DNA from: JAVBKA01 sp031546715
GTDB lineage: Bacteria; Bacillota; Clostridia; Oscillospirales; UBA929
Direction: 5' to 3'
Length of the DNA: 5,411 nt
Assembly: GCA_031546715.1 (NCBI GenBank)
Contig: JAVBKA010000118.1
Location: 1-5,411, forward strand
Part shown: one piece after another, positions 1 through 5,411 of the stretch
Layout: each line of letters starts with the position of its first letter
How positions within the stretch are numbered: position 1 is the first letter of the stretch
Notes under the pieces: generated by a model
Seen by the model: the letters and a program-made list of their open reading frames with translations, nothing else
The model's database searches: none
Told to the model about the DNA's origin: nothing
Made by a program: the position numbers and the translations under genes

Positions 1-423
1 CACTTCAAGGAATATTCCATTATAGTGAAAGTTAAGCAAGCGTCTGCCATCATCAAAGGTCTCTAAAACTGTCGCTGTCAACAAACCTTGACCAAAACTG
101 AGCACATCCCCTACTCGTATGCGCTTTGCAGGCTTAACAAGGCATTCCCATATCGTTTCACCGTTTCGAGATTTATCTGTGAGCAGTAAAGCTTCTGCGT
201 TTCCACCGCCAGCGCGAAGCCCTAGCAGCCTCGCAGGCAAAACCTTTGAATTATTTAGGACGAGGCAGTCCCCTGCTTCTAAAAAATCTACTAATTCATA
301 AAATTTATGATGCTCAACAATCCCCTGTTTTAAAACCATTAAACGGCTTTCATCACGCTTTTCAAGAGGATGCTGAGCAATAAGCTCCTTTGGCAAATCG
401 TACCAAAAATCATGGGTTTTCAA
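1..423 (-). CDS. queA: S-adenosylmethionine:tRNA ribosyltransferase-isomerase, N-terminal part (cut by window edge)
   Basis: The 141 codons present encode the N-terminal part of QueA, which transfers and isomerises the ribosyl group of S-adenosylmethionine onto 7-aminomethyl-7-deazaguanine in the tRNA wobble position, giving epoxyqueuosine. It is a cytosolic tRNA modification enzyme. Family marks seen are the opening DLPKELIAQHPLEKRDESRL (residues 10-28 region), the GDCLVLNNSKVLPARLLG block (about 51-68), then IWECLVKPAKRIRVGD (about 91-106). Family members are about 340 residues, so about 60% lies beyond the left edge. The start is taken as TTG at 423-421: an in-frame stop lies a few codons upstream, no in-frame ATG precedes the conserved region, and the protein then begins MKTHDF, which fits the family. 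A GGTGG-type ribosome binding site lies 10 nt upstream. The gene follows copy A of the SpoIID pair by 72 bp on the same strand and may be cotranscribed. Identification is confident; the start is less so. Confidence 0.93.
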   Translation of the reverse strand, partial: MKTHDFWYDLPKELIAQHPLEKRDESRLMVLKQGIVEHHKFYELVDFLEAGDCLVLNNSKVLPARLLGLRAGGGNAEALLLTDKSRNGETIWECLVKPAKRIRVGDVLSFGQGLLTATVLETFDDGRRLLNFHYNGIFLEV

Positions 424-433
424 TATACATATA

Positions 434-439
434 CCACCT
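434..439 (-). promoter_or_regulatory. Ribosome binding site of queA
   Basis: The minus strand reads AGGTGG here. It is 10 nt from the proposed TTG start of queA (423) but only 3 nt from an out-of-frame ATG (430) that opens a six-codon ORF. The spacing to TTG is on the long side but usable, and it is the only Shine-Dalgarno-like sequence near the start. Confidence 0.5.
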
Positions 440-495
440 GTTTATTTTCTGAAAAGGTCATGCCGACCAAGGTTACTCTCTGAGAAATTATATGG

Positions 496-2184
496 TTACT
501 GAGGTAGATAGCTCGAAACTGTTTCAACTGGCATTACGCCTGTTGTGACAGTTACGCCAGAATAATAGTACTTGAGTATCTGGTCATAGGTGTAGCCTCT
601 TTCTGCCATACCACGGGCACCCCATTGGCTCATACCTAAATTATGCCCGTTGCCTCTGCCGCTAACCGTAAAAATGCCCGAATCATTTGGAGTTATCGGT
701 AAACCAAAAAGACCTTTATCCGTTACAATTCTAGTGTCATTGCTGAGCTTATATTCCGAAGGGGTTAAGCTTGAACCGACTAAATAAACGATATCAGATG
801 CGCCTATAGTCTTTTTGCCGCCCAGTCCTTGAGCCGTAACACCGACATCGCCTGAAGCGATTGTAAATCTTAAACTATGAGTTCTGACGCCAAAATCCGT
901 GTTGTCTAGGCGAACCTGATTCTTTGAAAAAGTGTACTTTTTCCCTGCATTGTCCTCAAATGTGACACTAAGAACGTTTCCGTATTTGGTAAACTGAGAA
1001 ACATAGAAGTTTTTTACACCGGCGTGTGCGTAACCTTCACCGGTTAGAAAATTCGACAGGGTTTCAGTTGAATATGTGTACTGCCAGACACCAAAGTCAG
1101 CTTTTGACAAATTCTCAAAATTGTCAGGCACACCACGGAGGTACGCATAATATGTTCCATATACATTTTCACTGTCCTCTGTATAGCCTCCGTCTGAGGA
1201 CATGTATAAGGCATCGCAAATCCTGCTGTTGTATATTATATATCCGCCATAGGTATCATCCACTGCCTTGTCGGAGTTGGCGTTTGCACTGTTAGTGCCT
1301 TTATAAGCCTGACAATGGGTGGTTTTGCAGACATCGAAGCCGTCATTTTTATGCTTGCCGGAATTAAAGGTAGCGTAACTTTTAGCGCATACTGCCTGAG
1401 CCTTTAGAGCCTCAAACGGCCACGAAGCACTCATTTCATAGGGTATAACACCCTTTGCATAGTCTTGCATGGTGACGTAATTTATTACAGTAAGATTATC
1501 TTGATTAATACGCTTGTATTGAAAACCGCCTGCATATTTAAATCCGGAGCAGTACGTGAGCGGGCGTAATTTGCCAGTAATATCTGGCAAAACACAGAAA
1601 GCCGTATTTGCGTCTCCGTCAAACTGGAAAATTATATCATTCGTGCCTGTAATAACAACGGATATGCAGTATTTGCTGCCTGTTACATATGTACCGTTTC
1701 CGTTGTCTAAGTAGTTGTTGCTCCGAATCCTCCATTTGCCGTTGATGTAGCTGACGAAAGACCTTTTTCCTGCTGCACGGTCGGCAGTAACCACTGTATT
1801 TGCATCAGAGTATGAAGTGTACTCCACTCCAGTATCTTCGTGAAAATCACCGACTGCCACATTGGTTGCAGGAGAATCAACATACGCACCTGCAAGGGAG
1901 CTTGATGTGCTTGACTGAAAATAAACTATCCGATTTTTAACCATAGATATCTTCTGTTCAGACGTTTGACCAATTTCTACAAACTTATTATCTGAACCCA
2001 TGTAACCAAACCGATAACCTAAGCCGACGAAGTTCTGAAGATTTGACCCTGCAACATCAGTACTGCGATAAAACAGTCCAACCTTAATAATGGGGTTTTC
2101 CTGCACTGCCTCTGCGGAAGGCATATACCCAAGAACCAGTAAAAAAACCAACGAGACAACAAATAATCTTTTAAACTTAAACAT
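496..2184 (-). CDS. SpoIID/LytB-domain secreted protein, copy A (putative peptidoglycan lytic transglycosylase)
   Basis: This 562-residue protein belongs to the SpoIID/LytB family. Characterised SpoIID proteins are membrane-bound lytic transglycosylases that cleave glycan strands stripped of stem peptides during engulfment; LytB-type relatives enhance amidases. A signal peptide covers residues 1-26 (basic KFKR, hydrophobic core, AEA cleavage site). Residues about 115-160 resemble a SPOR-like glycan-binding segment (FVSYINGKWRIR), which is an inference. The SpoIID domain runs from about 200 to the end: INYVTMQDYAKGVIPYEMSASW with probable catalytic Glu250, then EALKAQAVCAKSYA, a Cys286/His290/Cys291 cluster like the metal site described in clostridial SpoIID, SSDGG at 329-333, and GRGNGHNLGMSQWGARG from 509. 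The ATG at 2184 is chosen over TTG at 2214 because GGAGGG lies just upstream and the signal peptide begins there. The protein is longer than classical SpoIID (about 340 residues), so the exact role is uncertain. It lies 69 bp downstream of paralogue copy B. Confidence 0.9.
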   Translation of the reverse strand: MFKFKRLFVVSLVFLLVLGYMPSAEAVQENPIIKVGLFYRSTDVAGSNLQNFVGLGYRFGYMGSDNKFVEIGQTSEQKISMVKNRIVYFQSSTSSSLAGAYVDSPATNVAVGDFHEDTGVEYTSYSDANTVVTADRAAGKRSFVSYINGKWRIRSNNYLDNGNGTYVTGSKYCISVVITGTNDIIFQFDGDANTAFCVLPDITGKLRPLTYCSGFKYAGGFQYKRINQDNLTVINYVTMQDYAKGVIPYEMSASWPFEALKAQAVCAKSYATFNSGKHKNDGFDVCKTTHCQAYKGTNSANANSDKAVDDTYGGYIIYNSRICDALYMSSDGGYTEDSENVYGTYYAYLRGVPDNFENLSKADFGVWQYTYSTETLSNFLTGEGYAHAGVKNFYVSQFTKYGNVLSVTFEDNAGKKYTFSKNQVRLDNTDFGVRTHSLRFTIASGDVGVTAQGLGGKKTIGASDIVYLVGSSLTPSEYKLSNDTRIVTDKGLFGLPITPNDSGIFTVSGRGNGHNLGMSQWGARGMAERGYTYDQILKYYYSGVTVTTGVMPVETVSSYLPQ

Positions 2185-2187
2185 ATG

Positions 2188-2193
2188 CCCTCC
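2188..2193 (-). promoter_or_regulatory. Ribosome binding site of SpoIID-like copy A
   Basis: The minus strand reads GGAGGG here. The GGAGG core ends 4 nt before the ATG at 2184, which is a tight spacing. It decides the start: the upstream in-frame TTG at 2214 has no such site, and the equivalent GGAGG precedes the matching ATG of copy B. Confidence 0.75.
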
Positions 2194-2199
2194 GTCTAA

Positions 2200-2214
2200 T
2201 TGACGTGGTGTCAA
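2200..2214 (-). repeat. Inverted repeat in the leader of copy A
   Basis: On the minus strand the sequence TTGACACCACGTCAA has perfect 5-bp arms around a 5-nt centre, and as RNA the stem can extend by a G-U and an A-U pair to 7 bp. It ends 6 nt before the ribosome binding site. A related TTGAT/GTCAA arrangement occurs at the same place before copy B. It could be a small hairpin affecting translation or simply part of the duplicated leader; no function is shown. Confidence 0.4.
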
Positions 2215-2258
2215 CTATGCTAATCGTTAGTCGCTCTAACCCGCTGTCGTCAACTATG
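2210..2258. repeat. 10-bp direct repeat flanking the gap between the two SpoIID-like genes
   Basis: GTCAACTATG occurs at 2210-2219 and again at 2249-2258. The second copy overlaps the stop codon of copy B (2254-2256) and the first lies in the leader of copy A. Between them is a further 5-bp inverted repeat, GTTAG/CTAAC, at 2226-2240. The direct repeat could mark a junction of the tandem duplication, but 10 bp is short and may be chance. Confidence 0.35.
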
Positions 2259-3963
2259 TAAGACTTTGCACTGCTATCTGAGGGAGATACGGCGACACTG
2301 TTTCAACTGGCATTACACCTGTTGTGACAGTTACGCCAGAATAATAGTACTTGAGTATCTGGTCATAGGTGTAGCCTCTTTCTGCCATACCACGGGCACC
2401 CCATTGGCTCATACCTACGTTATGTCCCCAACCTCTGCCGTTTACTGTAAACATGCCCGAATCATTCGGGGTAATCGGAAGTCCGAAAAGTCCTTTATCG
2501 GTGGCTATTCTAGTGTCATTACTCAGCTTATATTCTGTCGAGGTTGCGCTGGAACCGAGCAAGTAAACAATGTCGGCTGGGGCTAAGGTTTTTGTTCCAG
2601 TTAGGCTTTGCGCTGTAACTCCTACTTCGCCAGAGGAAATGGTGTATCTGGGGCTGTGGGTGTTGATTCCAAAGGCGTTGCTGGTCAGGCGAACTTTGTC
2701 TTTTGAAAATGTGTACTTCTTCCCTGCAATGTCCTCAAAGGTGACACTTAGAACGTTGCCGTTTCGGGTAAACTGTGAAACATAAAAGCTCTTAACGCCT
2801 GCATGAGTGTAGCCTCTGCTGGTTAAGAAGTTTGATAGGGTTTCGGTTGAATATGTGTACTGCCATATGCCATAGCCCGCTTTTGATAAATCTTCAAAAT
2901 TGTCAGGTACACCTCTGAGGTACGCATGATATGCGCCCCAAACGTTTTCGCTGTCCTCAGTTGCGCCGCCGTCTGAGGACATATAGAGGGTATCACAAAT
3001 TCTGTTATTATATAGAACATATCCGCCGTAGGTTTCGTTTACGGCTCTGTCTGAGTTTGCATTTGCACTGTTAGCACCTCTATAAACTTGGCAATGGGTG
3101 GTGTTGCAGATATCAAAGCCGTCATAGCCATGCTTGCCAAAATTAGCTGTAGCATAGCTTTTTGCGCATAATGTCTGCGCTTTTAAAGCTTCAAGAGGCC
3201 AAGACGCGCTCATTTCGTAGGGTATTGAACCTTTTGCAAAGTCCTGCATGGTGACGTAATTTATTACCGTAAGGTTATTCTGATTGATTCGCCTGTATTG
3301 AAATCCGCCTGCATACTTAAATCCAGCACAATACGTCAGCGGACGAAGCTCCCCTGTTATGTCCGGCAAAACTGTAAATGCAGCGTTGGCATCACCGTCA
3401 AACTGAAAAATAATATCGTTAGTTCCAGTTATGACGACGGAAACACAGTATTTGCTTCCAGTTACATACGTGCCGCCTTCGTTTGTCAAATAATTGTTAG
3501 TTCTGACCCTCCATTTGCCATTTATATAGCTGACAAAGGACTTTTTTCCTTCATTGCGAAATGCAGAAACAATTGTTTGAGCCTCTTGGTATGTAGTAAA
3601 TTCTACCCCCGCATCTTCGTGGAATGCGCCCACTGCGACTTCTGTGGTTTGGTCGTCAACATATGAGCCTGCAAGAGAGCCTGTCGCACTTGGGACGAAG
3701 TAGACTGTGCGGTTTTTAACCATGGATATTTTTTTCTCCGTGGTTTGTCCGATTTCAACAAACTGATTGTTTGCATCTAAAAAACCAAATCTATAGCCTG
3801 AGCCGACATAATTCTGGAGATTTGAGCCTGCAAGATCGGTGCTGCGGTAAAACAATCCAATCTTGACTATAGGATTTTCCTGAACCGCTTTAGCAGAAGG
3901 GATAAATCCAAGAACTAACAGAAATGCAAGAGAAATAATAATTAATCGTTTAAACTTTAACAT
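2254..3963 (-). CDS. SpoIID/LytB-domain secreted protein, copy B (putative peptidoglycan lytic transglycosylase)
   Basis: This 569-residue paralogue of copy A aligns with it without gaps for 562 residues at about 78% identity, then adds seven residues (IAVQSLT). It has a signal peptide at 1-26 (KFKR, hydrophobic core, SAKA cleavage region), a SPOR-like stretch around 115-160 (inferred), and a SpoIID domain with IPYEMSASW (probable catalytic Glu250), EALKAQTLCAKSYA, the Cys286/His290/Cys291 cluster, SSDGG, and GRGWGHNVGMSQWGARG from 509. From the family, the expected job is cutting peptidoglycan glycan strands outside the membrane. The start is ATG at 3963, preceded by GGAGG at 5 nt; the upstream in-frame ATG at 4008 lacks a binding site and would put a polar stretch before the signal peptide. 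It is the first gene of a leftward group and has a good sigma-A-like promoter 112 bp upstream, so expression need not be sporulation-specific. No spoIIP or spoIIM gene is seen nearby in the window. Confidence 0.9.
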   Translation of the reverse strand: MLKFKRLIIISLAFLLVLGFIPSAKAVQENPIVKIGLFYRSTDLAGSNLQNYVGSGYRFGFLDANNQFVEIGQTTEKKISMVKNRTVYFVPSATGSLAGSYVDDQTTEVAVGAFHEDAGVEFTTYQEAQTIVSAFRNEGKKSFVSYINGKWRVRTNNYLTNEGGTYVTGSKYCVSVVITGTNDIIFQFDGDANAAFTVLPDITGELRPLTYCAGFKYAGGFQYRRINQNNLTVINYVTMQDFAKGSIPYEMSASWPLEALKAQTLCAKSYATANFGKHGYDGFDICNTTHCQVYRGANSANANSDRAVNETYGGYVLYNNRICDTLYMSSDGGATEDSENVWGAYHAYLRGVPDNFEDLSKAGYGIWQYTYSTETLSNFLTSRGYTHAGVKSFYVSQFTRNGNVLSVTFEDIAGKKYTFSKDKVRLTSNAFGINTHSPRYTISSGEVGVTAQSLTGTKTLAPADIVYLLGSSATSTEYKLSNDTRIATDKGLFGLPITPNDSGMFTVNGRGWGHNVGMSQWGARGMAERGYTYDQILKYYYSGVTVTTGVMPVETVSPYLPQIAVQSLT

Positions 3964-3968
3964 GAGCG

Positions 3969-3973
3969 CCTCC
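3969..3973 (-). promoter_or_regulatory. Ribosome binding site of SpoIID-like copy B
   Basis: GGAGG on the minus strand, 5 nt before the ATG at 3963. The preceding bases (AGACGGAGG) match those before copy A exactly, showing the leader was duplicated with the gene. This site fixes the start at 3963 rather than 4008. Confidence 0.8.
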
Positions 3974-3989
3974 GTCTGATTGACATGAT

Positions 3990-4005
3990 GTATCAAATGT
4001 GATAC
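3990..4005. repeat. Perfect inverted repeat GTATCA-4-TGATAC in the leader of copy B
   Basis: The plus strand reads GTATCAAATGTGATAC: 6-bp arms around a 4-nt centre. It lies within the predicted transcript leader, 16 nt upstream of the GGAGG. The symmetry could suit a dimeric regulator's operator or a short RNA hairpin. There is no T-run, so it is not a terminator. Copy A has no exact counterpart. Confidence 0.4.
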
Positions 4006-4074
4006 CATATTCCATAAACTTTCACTTGTTCCCCACGTAACACCACAATGATTTACATAATTACTTATTTCAAC

Positions 4075-4104
4075 ATTATACTACACTCGGCATACAAATT
4101 TCAA
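4075..4104 (-). promoter_or_regulatory. Sigma-A-like promoter for the SpoIID-like pair
   Basis: On the minus strand TTGAAA (4104-4099) is followed after 18 bp by TATAAT (4080-4075), a near-consensus vegetative promoter. Transcription would begin near 4068, giving a leader of about 105 nt before the copy B start. No good sigma-E or sigma-G type pair was recognised, although sporulation control is what classical spoIID would show. Confidence 0.65.
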
Positions 4105-4164
4105 CTCATTTTTTATATTTCATTTTCTGGATAAATTTTTGTTTTATTAGGTTAATAAGTGCCA

Positions 4165-4193
4165 TTCATTCGATTATTTGCATATGCTAGAAT
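4165..4193 (+). promoter_or_regulatory. Candidate extended -10 promoter of asd-dapA
   Basis: TGCTAGAAT at 4185-4193 is an extended -10 element (TG, one base, TAGAAT). A weak -35, TTCATT at 4165-4170, lies 17 bp upstream. The start of transcription would be near 4200, leaving a leader of about 33 nt, too short for a riboswitch or T-box. A second, weaker option is TTTACA (4052-4057) with TATACT (4077-4082), at a long 19-bp spacing. Confidence 0.45.
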
Positions 4194-4232
4194 ACTTCTG
4201 AAATATGATATACATTTGAAAGGGTTGCTAAG

Positions 4233-5309
4233 ATGAAAAATTACAGAGTCGGAATACTTGGTGCCACCGGAATGGTGGGTCAGCGATTTATTTCATTGCT
4301 AAATAATCACCCGTGGTTTACCGTAACAGCAGTCGCCGCCAGTGCCAGAAGCGCAGGACAGACATACGGCGAGTCCGTAAACGGAAGATGGAGCATGAAA
4401 ACTGCGATACCCGAAAACGTAACTAACCTCGTTGTCCTTGATGCTGTGGCAGATATGCAAAAAATTGCCTCCGAGGTGGATTTTGTATTTTCAGCGGTGG
4501 ACATGAAGAAAGAAGAAATTCAAAAGCTCGAAGAAGATTATGCACGCTTAGAATGTCCCGTTGTTTCAAACAACTCCGCTCACCGCTGCACACCTGATGT
4601 ACCAATGATTGTGCCAGAGCTGAATCCCGAACATGCAGAGCTGATAGAGCACTTCAGAAAACGCTTGGGAGTTAAGCGTGGTCTTATTGCGGTTAAGTCA
4701 AACTGTTCGCTTCAGAGCTATGTTCCCGCGCTTCATCCCCTCTTGGACTTTGGACTTGAAAAGGTTCTGGTCTGCACCTATCAAGCTATTTCAGGAGCTG
4801 GCAAAACCTTTGAATCTTGGCCTGAAATGATTGATAACTGCATTCCATACATCGGCGGTGAGGAACAAAAATCCGAAACCGAGCCACTAAAGCTTTGGGG
4901 CAAGATTGTTGACGGCGCAATTGTGCCTGCGGCAACTCCAAGCTTTACCGCACAGTGCATTCGCGTGCCAGTTAGTGACGGACATATGGCGGCAGTTTTT
5001 GCAAGCTTCAAAACTAAGCCGAGTATTGACGAAATTGTAAGCCGCTGGAATAACTTCTCAGGTCTGCCACAAAAGCTTGCTTTGCCTTCTGCTCCAAAAA
5101 AGTTTTTACATTATTTTACCGAGGATAACCGTCCTCAGACAAAACTTGACAGAGAGCTTGAAAACGGCATGGCTGTTTCCATCGGAAGGCTTAGAACAGA
5201 CAATCAGTACGATATTAAGTTCGTCTGCCTAAGTCATAACACTGTCCGCGGAGCGGCAGGCGGCGCAATTCTTCTCGCAGAGCAGTTATGCGCTCAAAAC
5301 TATATTTAG
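4233..5309 (+). CDS. asd: Aspartate-semialdehyde dehydrogenase (archaeal/fungal-type)
   Basis: This complete 358-residue enzyme reduces L-aspartyl-4-phosphate to L-aspartate-4-semialdehyde with NADPH in the cytosol, the branch point towards lysine/diaminopimelate, threonine and methionine. The nucleotide-binding motif GATGMVG (residues 10-16, GxxGxxG) opens the protein. SNCSL contains the expected catalytic Cys158; YQAISGAG follows at 183-190, EPLKLWG at about 217-223, and RVPVSDGH with the probable catalytic base His251. The C-terminal HNTVRGAAGGAILLAE completes the dimerisation/catalytic domain. Length and motifs fit the archaeal/fungal-type branch, which also occurs in Clostridia. The ATG at 4233 has AAAGGG 8 nt upstream and begins right at the Rossmann fold. 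The stop is 13 bp before dapA, consistent with an operon catalysing consecutive steps. Confidence 0.95.
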   Translation: MKNYRVGILGATGMVGQRFISLLNNHPWFTVTAVAASARSAGQTYGESVNGRWSMKTAIPENVTNLVVLDAVADMQKIASEVDFVFSAVDMKKEEIQKLEEDYARLECPVVSNNSAHRCTPDVPMIVPELNPEHAELIEHFRKRLGVKRGLIAVKSNCSLQSYVPALHPLLDFGLEKVLVCTYQAISGAGKTFESWPEMIDNCIPYIGGEEQKSETEPLKLWGKIVDGAIVPAATPSFTAQCIRVPVSDGHMAAVFASFKTKPSIDEIVSRWNNFSGLPQKLALPSAPKKFLHYFTEDNRPQTKLDRELENGMAVSIGRLRTDNQYDIKFVCLSHNTVRGAAGGAILLAEQLCAQNYI

Positions 5310-5314
5310 GAAGG
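5309..5314 (+). promoter_or_regulatory. Ribosome binding site of dapA overlapping the asd stop
   Basis: GGAAGG lies 8 nt before the dapA ATG, and its first G is the last base of the asd TAG stop codon. Such tight packing supports cotranscription and possibly translational coupling of asd and dapA. Confidence 0.7.
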
Positions 5315-5322
5315 TGCTTTTT

Positions 5323-5411
5323 ATGAAAAAACCTGTTTTTTCTGGTTCGGCAGTAGCAATAGTCACACCTTTCACTAATGACCTTGTTGATTTTGATAAG
5401 CTCGGTGAGCT
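5323..5411 (+). CDS. dapA: 4-hydroxy-tetrahydrodipicolinate synthase, N-terminal fragment (cut by window edge)
   Basis: The first 29 codons (plus two bases) of dapA are present. The product condenses aspartate semialdehyde with pyruvate, the first step committed to diaminopimelate and lysine, in the cytosol. The visible residues KPVFSGSAVAIVTPF followed by VDFDKLGEL match the N-terminal strand and first helix typical of DapA (G-x-x-x-A-x-V-T-P-F, then D-F-x-x-L). Family members are about 290-300 residues, so nearly all of the enzyme, including the Schiff-base lysine, is beyond the right edge. The ATG has GGAAGG 8 nt upstream. It uses the product of asd immediately before it. Only the N-terminus is seen, so a related aldolase of the same superfamily is not fully excluded, but the asd context makes dapA much the likeliest. 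Confidence 0.88.
   Translation, partial: MKKPVFSGSAVAIVTPFTNDLVDFDKLGE

Larger units (their letters stand above)
3964..4232. other. Divergent AT-rich intergenic region
   Basis: This 269-bp gap separates the leftward SpoIID-like genes from rightward asd. It is clearly richer in A and T than the genes. It holds a sigma-A-like promoter facing left, a candidate extended -10 promoter facing right, the inverted repeat at 3990-4005 and the leader of copy B. No ORF, tRNA or recognisable riboswitch was seen in it. Confidence 0.7.

Noticed and set aside
119..301. Plus-strand ORF of 60 codons in the queA region
   Set aside because: It is antisense to a clear queA reading frame and has no recognisable features.
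456..468. GGTC/GACC hairpin followed by TTTT on the minus strand, as a terminator between copy A and queA
   Set aside because: The stem is only 4 bp and the T-run only four bases; too weak to call an intrinsic terminator.
1026..1295. Plus-strand ORF of 89 codons inside copy A, and similar ones at 2266-2586, 2570-2785 and 3298-3666
   Set aside because: They lie antisense to well-supported SpoIID-like genes, have unnatural composition rich in Cys, His and Arg, and show no domain or binding site.
2185..2214. Longer N-terminus of copy A starting at TTG 2214
   Set aside because: It lacks a ribosome binding site, would contain the GGAGGG of the real start within its coding region, and would add a polar stretch before the signal peptide.
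2226..2240. GTTAG/CTAAC inverted repeat as a terminator after copy B
   Set aside because: The stem is 5 bp and no T-run follows; better read as one of several small repeats in the gap.
2215..2253. Internal promoter for copy A starting from TTGACG on the minus strand
   Set aside because: No acceptable -10 hexamer lies 16-19 bp downstream.
3964..4008. Longer N-terminus of copy B starting at ATG 4008
   Set aside because: There is no Shine-Dalgarno sequence before it, it covers the palindrome and GGAGG, and copy A has no matching extension.
3980..4020. Sigma-E or sigma-G promoter before copy B (GGAATAT with GATACATC or similar)
   Set aside because: Both elements deviate from consensus at several positions, and a much better sigma-A-like pair is present upstream.
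4200..4232. Lysine riboswitch or T-box before asd
   Set aside because: The likely leader is about 33 nt, and no structured conserved blocks were seen in the wider 269-bp gap.

Overview
The window looks like chromosomal DNA of a low-to-moderate GC Firmicute, most likely a member of the Clostridia. The pointers are strong GGAGG-type ribosome binding sites, SpoIID-family proteins (a family tied to endospore formers), an archaeal/fungal-type aspartate-semialdehyde dehydrogenase of the kind found in many Clostridia, and an asd-dapA pair. No genus can be named from the sequence alone. No rRNA, tRNA, CRISPR array or insertion sequence was seen.

Layout: the left three genes all read leftwards (minus strand). 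They are, from right to left, a first SpoIID-like gene (copy B, 3963 to 2254), a second SpoIID-like gene (copy A, 2184 to 496), and the 5' part of queA (423 to 1, running off the left edge). The right part reads rightwards: complete asd (4233 to 5309), then the first 29 codons of dapA (5323 onward, running off the right edge). A 269-bp AT-rich divergent intergenic region (3964 to 4232) holds the promoters of both groups.

The two SpoIID-like proteins are tandem paralogues. From the corrected starts they align over 562 residues without a single gap, with about 440 identities (78%, counted by hand). Both keep an export signal, the putative catalytic Glu, the Cys/His cluster and the C-terminal GRGxGHxxGMSQWGA motif, so both are probably active secreted peptidoglycan lytic transglycosylases. 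They are probably transcribed together from a good sigma-A-like promoter and may read on into queA, whose product makes the queuosine precursor epoxyqueuosine on tRNA. asd and dapA carry out two early steps of the aspartate pathway towards diaminopimelate and lysine. DAP is a component of peptidoglycan in many Firmicutes, so a loose cell-wall theme joins both halves.

The most notable signals are the tandem duplication itself, a 100-bp stretch of perfect nucleotide identity at the 3' ends of the two copies (against roughly 80% in a neighbouring stretch) that suggests local gene conversion, duplicated leader sequences with small inverted repeats just before the ribosome binding sites, and a six-codon ATG mini-ORF overlapping the non-ATG start of queA. 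I found no convincing evidence of a wholly new system.
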